From Sodalinema lacuna_A (GTDB lineage Bacteria > Cyanobacteriota > Cyanobacteriia > Cyanobacteriales > Geitlerinemataceae): a stretch of 64,000 nucleotides of DNA. The stretch covers positions 42,669 through 106,668 of the forward strand of contig FSSI02000012.1 of NCBI GenBank assembly GCA_900149785.2. Direction: 5' to 3'. This document shows, in pieces, positions 1-11,404 of the stretch (its first letter is position 1; each line of letters opens with the position of its first letter). A program made the translations under genes and the position numbers. The notes beneath the pieces were generated by a model. It searched no databases, was not told where the DNA came from, and saw only the letters and a list, made by a program, of their open reading frames with translations.

Positions 1-803
1 CAATTTTCATGGCGATTGTGAATGGAGACGGAGATCAGTTCCCCGGTTTTCGGGTGATGGACATCTTCGGCCAAAACGCGACCCAAAAGACGGGTTTCGA
101 GGGGAATCGAGACTCGTTCCCCGCTACGCATACTTTGCAGAGGAATGCTGCGCTGGGTTCCACAGTCGAGTTCCCGGACGATGGTATCCTGAGACACGTC
201 CACGAGACGACGGGTGAGATACCCTGAGTCAGCGGTCCGCAGGGCGGTATCGACGAGACCTTTACGCGCCCCGTAGGAGGAAATAATATACTCGGTGACG
301 GTCAGACCTTCGCGGAAGTTGGTTTTAATGGGTAAGTCGATGATTTCCCCTTGTGGGTTAGCCATCAAGCCCCGCATTCCCACCAACTGACGTACCTGGG
401 AGATATTCCCCCGCGCCCCAGAGAAGGCCATCATATAAACGGAGTTGAGGGGGTCACTTTGTTTGAAGTTGGTGACCACGTCATCTTTGAGTTCTTCGCT
501 GGTGGTACTCCAGGTGTCAATCACTTTCTGGAAACGCTCCACCTCAGTGATTTCCCCTCGGGTATAACGAGCCTCCGTGACATCAATTTCTTGTTGGGCG
601 GTGGCCAGCAATTGTGGCTTGGAGGGCGGAATTTGCAAGTCCTCGATGCTGATGGACACCCCAGCTCGGGTGGCATAGCGAAAGCCCAAGTCCTTGAGGT
701 GGTCGGCAATTTGGGCGGTTTTTGCGGTTCCATGATAGCTGAAGGCCCAAGCAATCAGGGAGCGCAGTTGTTTTTTGTCGACGACTCGATTGTAAAAGAG
801 CAT
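1..803 (-). CDS. rpoC2: RNA polymerase subunit beta-prime (RpoC2), N-terminal part, runs off the window
   Basis: This is the second half of the cyanobacterial split beta-prime subunit of RNA polymerase. Reading the minus strand from the ATG at 803-801 gives MLFYNRVVDKKQLRSL, followed by the segment with SVYMMAFSGARGN and VRQLVGMRGLM. These are the bridge-helix and trigger-loop-proximal signatures of the beta-prime C-terminal half. The frame is open to base 1, so about 268 residues are visible and the 3' end lies outside the window. The gene follows rpoC1 by 83 bases in the same direction and is presumably cotranscribed with rpoB and rpoC1. The start has only a weak GAG-type ribosome site. The split between rpoC1 and rpoC2 is a cyanobacterial/plastid hallmark. 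Confidence 0.97.
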   Translation of the reverse strand, partial: MLFYNRVVDKKQLRSLIAWAFSYHGTAKTAQIADHLKDLGFRYATRAGVSISIEDLQIPPSKPQLLATAQQEIDVTEARYTRGEITEVERFQKVIDTWSTTSEELKDDVVTNFKQSDPLNSVYMMAFSGARGNISQVRQLVGMRGLMANPQGEIIDLPIKTNFREGLTVTEYIISSYGARKGLVDTALRTADSGYLTRRLVDVSQDTIVRELDCGTQRSIPLQSMRSGERVSIPLETRLLGRVLAEDVHHPKTGELISVSIHNRHEN

Positions 804-853
804 AGTCTCTCAACGTTGACGGGTTTAATAGGGAGGAGGATGAGATAACCAGA

Positions 854-869
854 GGGGCGCGATCGCCCC
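854..869 (-). promoter_or_regulatory. Short hairpin in the rpoC1-rpoC2 spacer
   Basis: The spacer contains GGGGCG-CGAT-CGCCCC, a perfect 6-bp stem with a 4-base loop built around a HIP1 site. No T-run follows on the minus strand, so it is not an intrinsic terminator. It could stabilise or help process the mRNA between the two cistrons, or simply be a HIP1 palindrome. A role is not shown. Confidence 0.35.
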
Positions 870-886
870 CCTGGGGAGAACGGTCT

Positions 887-2761
887 CTAGGCTAGAGCTT
901 CTCGGATGGCTTGGTTATAAATAACCCGGCCTGGGGTGGTATAGACATATTGGGCGATGAGTTTTCCATCGGCATCGAAGCGTTTACGGCTGTACTGGTA
1001 ACGTTTCACAACGCTGCCATCGTCGAGGGTTTGTTCATCAATCAGGGGGTCGTCGCCTCCAGTGACGACATTGTCATCGGGGCCGAGACGCACCCAGACG
1101 TATTTATGCAGGTGAACTAATCCCCGTTCATGGGCAATAATCAGATCCTCAGGGTTCGCAAAGGTCTGTTCGTTCTTATCTTGAACCGTGGGGTTCTCAG
1201 CGGTGAGGTAGTAGCAGCCCAAGACCATATCCTGACTCGGCGTCACAATGGGCTGTCCGGTGGCGGGGGAGAGGATATTATTGCAAGCCAACATCAGCAA
1301 TCGCGCTTCCGCTTGGGCTTCGAGGGATAGGGGAACGTGAACCGCCATTTGGTCCCCGTCAAAGTCAGCGTTAAAGGCCGGACAGACGAGAGGGTGCAGT
1401 TGGATGGCGCGACCATCGACTAGAATCGGCTCAAAGGCTTGAATCCCCAGACGGTGAAGGGTCGGCGCACGGTTGAGCATGACGGGGTGGCCTTCGATGA
1501 CTTCTTCGAGGACATCCCAGATATTGGGATCGTTGCGAGAAATCAGTTTTTTGGCGGCTTTGATGTTGTTGACAATACCTTGACGAATCAGGCGGTGAAT
1601 CACGAAGGGTTGGAACAATTCGATCGCCATCTCCCGAGGTAAGCCACATTGGTGGATTTCCAACTTAGGACCCACGACAATCACACTCCGTCCCGAGTAG
1701 TCCACCCGTTTTCCGAGCAAGTTCTGACGGAAGCGACCCTGTTTCCCTTCAATGATATCGCTGAGGGACTTCAGGGGGCGATTATTCGCACCCACCACCG
1801 TACGTCCCCGCCGTCCGTTGTCAATCAGGGCATCCACGGCTTCTTGCAACATCCGTTTTTCGTTACGGATGATAATTTCCGGGGCCAAAATCTCCTGTAA
1901 GCGAGCCAGCCGGTTATTGCGGTTAATAACCCGACGATAGAGGTCATTGAGGTCACTGGTGGCGAAGCGTCCACCATCGAGCTGCACCATCGGGCGCAAA
2001 TCGGGGGGAATCACGGGAATCGCATCGAGGACCATCCATTCAGGACGAGCGCCGGTAGCGATGAAGTTATCAATCACCCGTAGCCGTTTGATGAGTTTGG
2101 CCCGTTTTTGCCCTTTGGAGTTGGAAATATCTTCCCGCAGCTTCTCAGCGACTACTTCGAGTTCCATATCCGCGAGTAGCTGCTGGATGGCTTCAGCCCC
2201 AATCCCCACTTCAATCCCTTCGAGTTGGGAGTCCTCGTCATACAGCTGTTCCTCGATTTCCATCCATTGGTCTTCGAGAAGTAGTTGTTTGTAGGCCAAG
2301 TTATCCGCGTTGCCGGGATTCAGGACCACATAGGCGTTGAAATAGACGATTTGCTCCACATCTCGCAGGGGCATATCCAGCAAGATGGCCATGTAACTGG
2401 GAATCCCTTTGAGATACCAGACATGGGTCACCGGGGCCGCCAGTTTGATATAGCCCATGCGGTGACGACGGACGCGGGATTCGGTGACTTCTACGCCACA
2501 GCGTTCGCAGACAATACCACGGTGACGCACTCGTTTATATTTGCCGCAGTGACATTCCCAGTCCTTGGCGGGGCCGAAAATGCGCTCACAGAATAAGCCG
2601 TCCATTTCCGGCTTCAGGGTGCGGTAGTTGATGGTTTCAGGTTTGGTGACTTCACCGACGACCTGGCCGTTGGGAAGGGTCCGTTCTCCCCAACCCCGAA
2701 TCCGCTCCGGGGAGGCGATGGCGATTTTGACGTAATCAAAGCGCTGTTCGACTTTTGGCAT
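887..2761 (-). CDS. rpoC1: RNA polymerase subunit gamma (RpoC1)
   Basis: This 624-residue protein is the N-terminal half of the split beta-prime subunit, called gamma in cyanobacteria. It carries the clamp and the active-site metal loop. The N-terminal zinc-binding cysteines are seen at about residues 70, 72, 85 and 88 (CHC...CERC). The catalytic magnesium loop NADFDGDQMAVH lies near residue 465. Length and start (MPKVEQRFDYVKIAIASPER) match the family. It lies 125 bases downstream of rpoB and 83 bases upstream of rpoC2, all on the minus strand, consistent with one rpoB-rpoC1-rpoC2 transcript. Nothing looks damaged. Confidence 0.98.
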   Translation of the reverse strand: MPKVEQRFDYVKIAIASPERIRGWGERTLPNGQVVGEVTKPETINYRTLKPEMDGLFCERIFGPAKDWECHCGKYKRVRHRGIVCERCGVEVTESRVRRHRMGYIKLAAPVTHVWYLKGIPSYMAILLDMPLRDVEQIVYFNAYVVLNPGNADNLAYKQLLLEDQWMEIEEQLYDEDSQLEGIEVGIGAEAIQQLLADMELEVVAEKLREDISNSKGQKRAKLIKRLRVIDNFIATGARPEWMVLDAIPVIPPDLRPMVQLDGGRFATSDLNDLYRRVINRNNRLARLQEILAPEIIIRNEKRMLQEAVDALIDNGRRGRTVVGANNRPLKSLSDIIEGKQGRFRQNLLGKRVDYSGRSVIVVGPKLEIHQCGLPREMAIELFQPFVIHRLIRQGIVNNIKAAKKLISRNDPNIWDVLEEVIEGHPVMLNRAPTLHRLGIQAFEPILVDGRAIQLHPLVCPAFNADFDGDQMAVHVPLSLEAQAEARLLMLACNNILSPATGQPIVTPSQDMVLGCYYLTAENPTVQDKNEQTFANPEDLIIAHERGLVHLHKYVWVRLGPDDNVVTGGDDPLIDEQTLDDGSVVKRYQYSRKRFDADGKLIAQYVYTTPGRVIYNQAIREALA

Positions 2762-2886
2762 CGTTTTGGGTACTCCGAAGGTTCTCTAGTCTGTGGGATG
2801 AGGGGGATATAGACCTCCGCTGACCTGGTGAAGTCCCGAAACAGGGGACTGAGGACAGCGGAGGGGGGTCAGGGGTTACACGAGGA

Positions 2887-6216
<3,330 letters not shown>

Positions 6217-6516
6217 TCGTCTTCTTTGTCGGACTGTTGGGATGCGCTAAAGACGTGGATCGTTGACCGAGGTCTACCGGGTTAGGCGCAGGGCTACACG
6301 GCAAATCGAGGTTTCAGTGTTTGAAACCTCGGTCAATGTTAAAGACAGGCTTGTGAGCATCGCCTGAGTGAGCGGGTTGTGGGTCGGTCGGGGGTGGGAT
6401 TCCGACGGACGCTCGCTGGGATGATGGACGATTCGGGTAAAGTCCAGATCTTGGCATTCGTTTCGGAGTCTGCGGTTGCGCGGGCGGGGTTTGCGATCAC
6501 GGCGATCTCGAGGCGT
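6217..6516 (-). promoter_or_regulatory. Structured rpoB leader with two competing stems
   Basis: This 300-base spacer between tatD and rpoB holds no convincing gene. On the transcribed minus strand two perfect 10-bp stems share sequence. One pairs 6307-6316 with 6322-6331 (CGAGGTTTCA with TGAAACCTCG, 5-base loop). The other pairs 6263-6272 with 6327-6336 (TTGACCGAGG with CCTCGGTCAA). They overlap at 6327-6331 and cannot form together. No clear T-run follows either stem, so this is not a plain terminator. It may be a leader or processing region controlling rpoB. The short frames here on both strands look accidental. Confidence 0.45.
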
Positions 6517-7305
6517 TTAAACCTCAACCGGTGTGAGACCAAAGCAGGCGATCGCATTCTGCCGAGTTTGGTCTGCTAGGTCAGCGAAGGATACACCCCG
6601 CAGTTGGGCCAGGGTTTCGGCAACGTAGCGCACGAAGGCGGGTTCGTTGCGTTTGCCCCGTTTGGGGACGGGGGCGAGAAAGGGACAGTCGGTTTCAATT
6701 AAAAGGCGATCATCGGGGACGAGCTGGGCGGATGCTTGCAAGGTTTGGGCATTTTTAAAGGTGACGATACCACTAAAACTAATATAAAACCCCAAATCCA
6801 GAAACGCTTGGGTTTCTGCGGGGGTTCCGGCCCAGCAATGCATGACCCCTCGGGGCTGACCGCCGCGATCGCGAAAGTCCTGTAACTGCTCCACGAGAGC
6901 GCCAGCAGCGTCCCGACAATGGATAATCACAGGCAGATCAAGAGCCTCAGCGATGTCAAGTTGTCCCCGCAGGGCAGCATATTGCTCGGGCCGGTTGTCG
7001 GCTTTGAAAAAATCTAGCCCCGTTTCACCGATCGCCACTACCCGCGTCTCGTCTTGAGCTAAACGGGTAATCTCTTGGCCGAGATCGTCGGTCCAGTCCT
7101 GAGCGTCGAGGGGATGTAACCCCACGGCTAGGGACATCTCCGGCACTTGGGCGGCGATGGCCTGGGTGCGAGAAAATTCCCGAGGATGGACGCATGAATG
7201 AACCAAGTGGCTCACCCCGGCGGCTCGCCAGCGATCGCGAACTTGCTCGAAGTCCGCCTCGAAACGGTCAAAGTTGACGTGAACGTGGGTGTCAATAAGC
7301 GTCAT
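6517..7305 (-). CDS. tatD: TatD family hydrolase (metal-dependent DNase)
   Basis: This 262-residue TIM-barrel metal-dependent hydrolase belongs to the TatD/YcfH/YabD family, members of which act as 3'-5' exonucleases or DNases. The N-terminus has the metal ligands HVH (residues 7-9, MTLIDTHVHVNFD). Downstream are VAIGETGLD (the glutamate ligand), the VIIHCRDA histidine, MHCWAG, and the C-terminal LIETDCPFLAP with the catalytic aspartate. Length fits the family. It sits 32 bases after rpsT and upstream of rpoB, the common cyanobacterial arrangement, and is probably cotranscribed with rpsT. The exact substrate cannot be read from the sequence. Confidence 0.93.
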   Translation of the reverse strand: MTLIDTHVHVNFDRFEADFEQVRDRWRAAGVSHLVHSCVHPREFSRTQAIAAQVPEMSLAVGLHPLDAQDWTDDLGQEITRLAQDETRVVAIGETGLDFFKADNRPEQYAALRGQLDIAEALDLPVIIHCRDAAGALVEQLQDFRDRGGQPRGVMHCWAGTPAETQAFLDLGFYISFSGIVTFKNAQTLQASAQLVPDDRLLIETDCPFLAPVPKRGKRNEPAFVRYVAETLAQLRGVSFADLADQTRQNAIACFGLTPVEV

Positions 7306-7337
7306 GCGATCGGCTCAATGGTCGTCGGCCGCGCGAA

Positions 7338-7634
7338 TTAGGCTGCGGCGGTGTCTTGTGGTTTGAGGGCTTTAGCCAGACGCGCTTTCTTGCGGGCGCC
7401 GGTGTTGCTGTGCAGTACGCCTCGTTTGACGGCTTTGTCAATTTTGCTATAGGCCAGGTTCATATGCTGTTGAACCTCCTCTAAGGCCTCGGGACTTGGG
7501 TTACTTTGGTAGGCCTCGACGGCTGTAAAGTACTTCTTCATCAGCGTGCGGATGGCTGACTTATGAGATTTATTGCGTAAGCGGTTGCGCTCGTTGACTT
7601 GAATGCGTTTGATTGCAGACTTAATGTTTGCCAC
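7338..7634 (-). CDS. rpsT: 30S ribosomal protein S20
   Basis: This 98-residue, very basic protein starts MANIKSAIKRIQVNERNRLRNK, the standard S20 N-terminus. It also has the conserved KSAIRTLMKKY segment and the LHSNTGARKKARL motif. S20 binds 16S rRNA in the small ribosomal subunit. The gene is the first of the minus-strand cluster rpsT-tatD-rpoB-rpoC1-rpoC2. It is divergent from hisD, with a 243-base intergenic region that must hold the promoters of both. Confidence 0.97.
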   Translation of the reverse strand: MANIKSAIKRIQVNERNRLRNKSHKSAIRTLMKKYFTAVEAYQSNPSPEALEEVQQHMNLAYSKIDKAVKRGVLHSNTGARKKARLAKALKPQDTAAA

Positions 7635-7877
7635 CGATTAACTCCCCTATGTAGATCAATTCTGTTTACGTTTACTTTGGCTGTTCTTACCAGACATACT
7701 AATATAGCATCTCATTTGTGAGAAGTCGCGCTTTCTGAAAAAATCCGCGCTAAGCTGATAGGGTAATCAGTCTAAGTTGGGTTGCTCCCTCTGGCTCCGA
7801 GGCGGGCGATCGCATCCAGGCTATCCTGGCGACTTCACTTTGGGGCAGACACGCGCGGAGGCATTCTGTAACATCCC
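7635..7877. promoter_or_regulatory. Divergent promoter region between rpsT and hisD
   Basis: This region separates two divergent genes and should contain both promoters. On the minus strand an extended minus-10-like element, TGCTATATT, lies at about 7700-7709, but no good minus-35 is seen upstream. Overlapping it is the dyad TCTCA-TTTG-TGAGA at 7710-7723, which could be an operator for rpsT transcription. Both assignments come from inspection only. Confidence 0.4.
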
Positions 7878-9206
7878 ATGCTGCGAATCATCACTCAGCG
7901 ATCTGAAGCCGAGTCCGAGTTACGGCGAATCATGAACCGCACCCAGTCCGATGGGGTGCTAGAACAAGAAGCGAGCGTGCGAAGGATTGTCGACACGGTT
8001 CGCCAACAGGGGGATGCGGCCTTACTACGCTACACCCAAGAGTTTGATGGTCAATCCTTGACCCGTGGTCAATTGCGAGTCACGGGTTCAGAACTCGATG
8101 CGGCGTATCAACAAATTCCCAAACGGCTCTTGGATGCGATTCAACTGGCCGTGAAACAGGTTGAAGCCTTCCATCGTCAGCGGGTTCCCAAAAGTTGGGT
8201 TGATTTTAGCAAGGATGGCGTTGTCCTCGGGAAACGCTACACGCCGGTCGATCGCGCGGGACTCTATGTTCCTGGGGGTCGCGGTGCTTATCCCAGTACG
8301 GCGATTATGAATGCAGTTCCGGCCAAAGTGGCGGGGGTTGAGGGGATTGTCATGGTCACGCCGCCGGGGGATGATTTACGGATTGACCCGGCGGTGTTGG
8401 TGGCGGCCCAGGAAGCGGGAGTGCAAGAGATTTATCGGGTTGGGGGTGCGCAGGCGATCGCGGCCTTGGCCTACGGAACCAATACGATCGCTCCGGTGGA
8501 TGTGATCACCGGCCCCGGAAATATCTATGTCACCCTGGCTAAGAAAATGGTCTTTGGAACTGTGGGGATTGATTCGTTAGCCGGGCCGTCGGAAGTGTTG
8601 GTGATTGCCGATAGTCAGGCGGACCCGAGTCACGTGGCGGCGGACTTACTGGCTCAAGCCGAACATGATCCGATGGCGGCGGCGATTCTGCTGACGCCGG
8701 ATTCGGCTCTGGCCCGTCAGGTGGTGGCTGAGGTCGAGGCCCAGTTGAGCGACCATCCGCGACGGTTGTGGACTGAGAAGGCGATCGCCCATTATGGATT
8801 GGTGGTGGTGGTGGATTCCCTGGCCGAAGCCGCTGACCTCTCGAATCAGTTTGCCCCAGAACACCTGGAACTCGAAATCGCCGATCCCTGGGATTTGGTA
8901 CCGCAGATTCGTCATGCGGGGGCGATTTTCCTGGGCTATTCGACCCCAGAAGCCGTCGGCGATTACTTGGCCGGCCCCAACCATACCCTACCCACCTCCG
9001 GCGCCGCTCGTTACGCCTCAGCCCTGGGTACGGAAACCTTTATGAAGCATTCGAGTCTGATTGAATACTCTCCGTCAGCCTTGCAAACGATGAGCCAGGC
9101 GATTCAAACCCTCGCTGAGGCGGAAGGCTTACATTCTCACCGGGAGTCGGTTCGGTTACGAACTCAGTTTAAGACGCAGACTCCCCCAGATTCCCCAGAG
9201 TCTTAA
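7878..9206 (+). CDS. hisD: Histidinol dehydrogenase
   Basis: This 442-residue enzyme catalyses the last two steps of histidine biosynthesis, oxidising L-histidinol to L-histidine with NAD in the cytosol. Family signatures include DRAGLYVPGGRGAYPST, VDVITGPGNIYV, DSLAGPSEVLVIAD, the metal/substrate region LLAQAEHDP and the catalytic APEHLEL segment. Length is normal. The gene stands alone, divergent from rpsT, which is usual in cyanobacteria where his genes are scattered. The last dozen residues (KTQTPPDSPES) are a variable tail. Confidence 0.97.
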   Translation: MLRIITQRSEAESELRRIMNRTQSDGVLEQEASVRRIVDTVRQQGDAALLRYTQEFDGQSLTRGQLRVTGSELDAAYQQIPKRLLDAIQLAVKQVEAFHRQRVPKSWVDFSKDGVVLGKRYTPVDRAGLYVPGGRGAYPSTAIMNAVPAKVAGVEGIVMVTPPGDDLRIDPAVLVAAQEAGVQEIYRVGGAQAIAALAYGTNTIAPVDVITGPGNIYVTLAKKMVFGTVGIDSLAGPSEVLVIADSQADPSHVAADLLAQAEHDPMAAAILLTPDSALARQVVAEVEAQLSDHPRRLWTEKAIAHYGLVVVVDSLAEAADLSNQFAPEHLELEIADPWDLVPQIRHAGAIFLGYSTPEAVGDYLAGPNHTLPTSGAARYASALGTETFMKHSSLIEYSPSALQTMSQAIQTLAEAEGLHSHRESVRLRTQFKTQTPPDSPES

Positions 9207-9324
9207 GTTCACCCCGTCTGGTTTTGGTTGTATTTTTTGTCAGACCAATTAGGACGTTGCATTGAGCTAAAACAACTACAATAAAAAGACTTTAGGATTT
9301 CCAGCCGTTTATTGTTAAGTGTCC

Positions 9325-10002
9325 ATGGTGCGCTATCTCTTCGGGCTGCTTCAACGTCCACTACTGACTCTGGCCACTCTGGCGGGACAGCTCGCGCTCA
9401 CCCCAGCGTTGGCCGAGGGACATGAGGAGCTGACCACCTACGAGTATTATGTCCATCGCTGTCAGAAGGGGAGCGATCGCGAGGCGGTGGTGGCCTGTGA
9501 GAAGGCCTTGGCCCTGCGGCCCGATGATGTCAGCACTTGGACGAATTTGGGGGTGCGTCTGGGGAATTTGGGGGACTATGAGGCGGCGCTGGCGGCCCAT
9601 AATCGGGCGCTGAGACTGCGTCCGAGGTACGCGCTGGCCTTGCTCAATCGTTGTGCCGATCAGATTGCTTTAGGGCGCTGGATTGAGGCGGTTTCGTCCT
9701 GTGAGAGTGCGTTAGAGGGAGATGGGCGCTGGGGGGAGTTGAGCGCGGCGATCGCTTGGTATAATTTGGGCCTGGCTCAACAGGGTCTCGATCGCTATCC
9801 CCAGTCTCGTGAGGCTCTCATGGAGGCGATCGCCTTAGATCCCGAACAGGCCGCCGCCTGGAATCGTCTGGGCTATGCCTGGGAGCGCTTGGGGGACTAT
9901 GATGAGGCCCTAGAGGCCTATCGTCGCGCCGTGGAACTGGCCCCAACAACACCGAGGTACCGCGAGGATCTCAACCTCGTACAACGGCGTTTGCGGTTTT
10001 AA
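9325..10002 (+). CDS. Secreted or lipid-anchored TPR protein
   Basis: This protein of about 225 residues begins with a likely signal peptide (MVRYLFGLLQRPLLTLATLA, followed by QLALTPALAEG with an ALA cleavage site). The rest is tetratricopeptide repeats: ALALRPDDVSTWTNLGVRLG, then a unit around HNRALRLRPRYALALLNR, then EAIALDPEQAAAWNRLGYAW and AYRRAVELAP. TPR arrays mediate protein binding, so a periplasmic or thylakoid-lumen scaffolding role is plausible. A GTG six bases upstream (9319) is an alternative start. No partner gene is adjacent; hisD ends about 120 bases upstream. Confidence 0.8.
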   Translation: MVRYLFGLLQRPLLTLATLAGQLALTPALAEGHEELTTYEYYVHRCQKGSDREAVVACEKALALRPDDVSTWTNLGVRLGNLGDYEAALAAHNRALRLRPRYALALLNRCADQIALGRWIEAVSSCESALEGDGRWGELSAAIAWYNLGLAQQGLDRYPQSREALMEAIALDPEQAAAWNRLGYAWERLGDYDEALEAYRRAVELAPTTPRYREDLNLVQRRLRF

Positions 10003-10223
10003 GGTGATCTGCCCATCCTCCGCGAGAGTTTAAGGGGAAATTCTAAAGGAAAGCAAAAAAAATCCCCAGCCCCGATAAACCATGTTATGGTGGTTAGAGA
10101 GATAGAAGAATTATCGGTCATAGTGTTTGTTTTTGGTATTAACTGGTTTTCTCCCGTTTAGTCTGAGCAAGCTTCACTCCGAAATCTCCATCTCTGCACG
10201 CTGTTTGATTTTGGAGACCCTCG
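10003..10223 (+). promoter_or_regulatory. Long upstream region of the RNA-binding protein gene
   Basis: These 221 bases precede the RRM gene. An A-rich block (10055-10070) and a short dyad AACCA-TGTTA-TGG/GGTT near 10078-10095 are visible. Cyanobacterial rbp genes are generally known to have long, cold-responsive 5' untranslated regions, and this fits that pattern. No promoter can be assigned with confidence. Confidence 0.3.
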
Positions 10224-10493
10224 ATGTCCGTTTACGTTGGAAATCTTTCTTATGAAGTCACCTCTGAGGATTTAAGTGACGTTTTCTCAGAATATGGGAC
10301 GATTAAACGGATTCACGTCCCGACGGACCGTGAAACCGGTCGTATGCGGGGATTTGCATTTGTAGAAATGGAACAGGAATCCGAAGAAGCCGCCGCAATT
10401 GAAGCCCTAGATGGGGCAGAATGGATGGATCGCGTTATTCGGGTTAACCCTGCCAAACCCCGTACCGACAAACCTCGGTACAACCGCCGTTAG
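10224..10493 (+). CDS. RRM-type RNA-binding protein (Rbp)
   Basis: This 89-residue protein is essentially one RNA recognition motif. RNP2 is seen at the N-terminus (VYVGNLSYE, residues 3-11) and RNP1 in the middle (RMRGFAFVEM, around residues 42-51). A short basic tail follows (KPRTDKPRYNRR). It belongs to the cyanobacterial Rbp family, single-RRM proteins that bind RNA, are often cold-induced, and take part in mRNA localisation near thylakoids. It lacks the glycine-rich tail of some paralogues. rpsU lies 266 bases downstream on the same strand, the rbp-rpsU arrangement known from other cyanobacteria. Confidence 0.94.
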   Translation: MSVYVGNLSYEVTSEDLSDVFSEYGTIKRIHVPTDRETGRMRGFAFVEMEQESEEAAAIEALDGAEWMDRVIRVNPAKPRTDKPRYNRR

Positions 10494-10644
10494 GTTAATT
10501 TTAAGTCTTGAACGGCTAGGATCGGTGTCGTTGATGGCACGGTATACTAACACATTGTATAATTGCACTGAGTAGTTACACGGCGAATCACATCATCGAT
10601 TTCTAGCCGTCAAGCCAAGGTTTCAGTCGTTTAACAGATCGTTT

Positions 10645-10715
10645 TATGAGAGAATCTCATAACTCGGAGGAATTAAATGACAAGCCTTCGTAAGAGGAAC
10701 GGGAAAGTTTCCGAG
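10645..10715 (+). promoter_or_regulatory. Candidate attenuator region upstream of rpsU
   Basis: A perfect 7-bp hairpin TATGAGA-GAA-TCTCATA occupies 10645-10661. Directly after it, CTCGGAGG (10663-10670), which contains the Shine-Dalgarno of a short leader ORF, can pair with TTTCCGAG (10708-10715) in an 8-bp helix with two G-U pairs. That pairing uses the descending arm of the downstream terminator stem, so the two structures exclude each other. The layout is that of an antiterminator/terminator switch governing read-through from rbp into rpsU. The mechanism is inferred from pairing only. Confidence 0.5.
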
Positions 10716-10748
10716 CCTCTTTTTTTTCAAACTGTGAACTGTGAGTAG
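10677..10748 (+). CDS. Possible 23-residue leader peptide before rpsU
   Basis: An ATG at 10677 is preceded by GGAGG at 10666-10670 with a 6-base spacing, one of the best ribosome sites in this region. The frame encodes MTSLRKRNGKVSEPLFFQTV and a few more residues before TAG at 10746. It runs straight across the terminator hairpin, so ribosomes on it would disturb that hairpin. It resembles no protein I recognise. It may be a regulatory leader ORF rather than a functional peptide, or the ribosome site may be a coincidence. Confidence 0.3.
   Translation: MTSLRKRNGKVSEPLFFQTVNCE
10692..10727 (+). terminator. Intrinsic terminator between rbp and rpsU
   Basis: AAGAGG (10692-10697) pairs with CCTCTT (10716-10721). 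An inner stem CGGGA with TTCCG (10700-10704 with 10709-10713) is separated from it by a 2x2 internal loop. A run of T bases follows to 10727. It would end the rbp transcript or attenuate read-through into rpsU. Confidence 0.7.
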
Positions 10749-10759
10749 AAGGGAAGTGC

Positions 10760-10960
10760 ATGACTCAAATTATCTTGGGTGATAGTGAACCCATCGAATC
10801 CGCATTACGTCGCTTCCGGCGCAAAGTCTCCCGCGCGGGACTATTTTCGGATATGAAAAAGAATCGGTGTTTTGAGACTCCAGCGGAGAAACATAAACGC
10901 AAGGAGATTGCTCGTCACCGTGAGCGTCGGCGTTTCCGTAATCGTCGGAAATCCTATTAA
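10760..10960 (+). CDS. rpsU: 30S ribosomal protein S21
   Basis: This 66-residue basic protein of the small ribosomal subunit starts MTQIILGDSEPIESALRRFR, has the conserved KVSRAGLFSDMKKNRCFE segment, and ends in an arginine-rich tail (RHRERRRFRNRRKSY). S21 acts in translation initiation. It lies downstream of an rbp gene and of a candidate attenuator, and a strong terminator follows its stop codon. Confidence 0.96.
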   Translation: MTQIILGDSEPIESALRRFRRKVSRAGLFSDMKKNRCFETPAEKHKRKEIARHRERRRFRNRRKSY

Positions 10961-10968
10961 GATGACTA

Positions 10969-11002
10969 GGGGGGTAAACGAACGTTTACTCCCCTTTTTT
11001 TT
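10969..11002 (+). terminator. Strong intrinsic terminator after rpsU
   Basis: GGGGGGTAAACG (10969-10980) pairs with CGTTTACTCCCC (10983-10994), a 12-bp stem with one G-U pair and a very short loop. Eight T bases follow. It lies directly downstream of the rpsU stop and also faces the converging minus-strand gene. Confidence 0.88.
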
Positions 11003-11017
11003 GCAGAGGTTTAGGGG

Positions 11018-11353
11018 TTAAGACTGGGGTCGTTTAAAATAGCAGGCGGTGGTAGAACGCTCACTACGACGATTGTCTGGCGCATAGAGACAGGTGACCA
11101 TCTCAAAGCCGAGATCTCCTAAATCTTGAATTTGTTGGGTGAAGTTTTCAAAGTTGGGGTCATCTTCCTGGGTGGCGGAGACGGAACGATAGTCCCAACG
11201 AATGGTCTGTGCGGTACGGTTGGGAGGGTTGTCTGGGGGCGAAAATTGTGCCGAGACGGGACCTAGGGAAAGAAATAGACCGAAGAGACTCAGACAGATA
11301 ACATTGACGACAACAAGCCAAGACCAACGTTTACGATTTATTTGGCGATTCAT
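11018..11353 (-). CDS. Small secreted protein, DUF4177-like
   Basis: This 111-residue protein has a basic N-terminus (MNRQINRKRW), a hydrophobic stretch at about residues 11-33 and an SAQ cleavage site, so it is probably exported. The mature part contains WDYRSVSATQED, LGDLGFEMVTCLYAP and a final ACYFKRP. This resembles the DUF4177 pattern, in which a WxY start is followed by a LGxxGxExV segment, but I am not certain of the family. It lies between rpsU (convergent) and the GT4 gene, about 50 bases downstream of the latter on the same strand. Function unknown. Confidence 0.6.
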   Translation of the reverse strand: MNRQINRKRWSWLVVVNVICLSLFGLFLSLGPVSAQFSPPDNPPNRTAQTIRWDYRSVSATQEDDPNFENFTQQIQDLGDLGFEMVTCLYAPDNRRSERSTTACYFKRPQS

Positions 11354-11404
11354 GAAGATTGTCCCACAACGATTGTAATGGTTCTGCTGACCCTAGATGA
11401 TGCG

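Noticed and set aside
6307..6331. Hairpin before rpoB considered as an intrinsic terminator
   Set aside because: No T-run follows the stem on the transcribed strand; it is listed as a structured leader instead.
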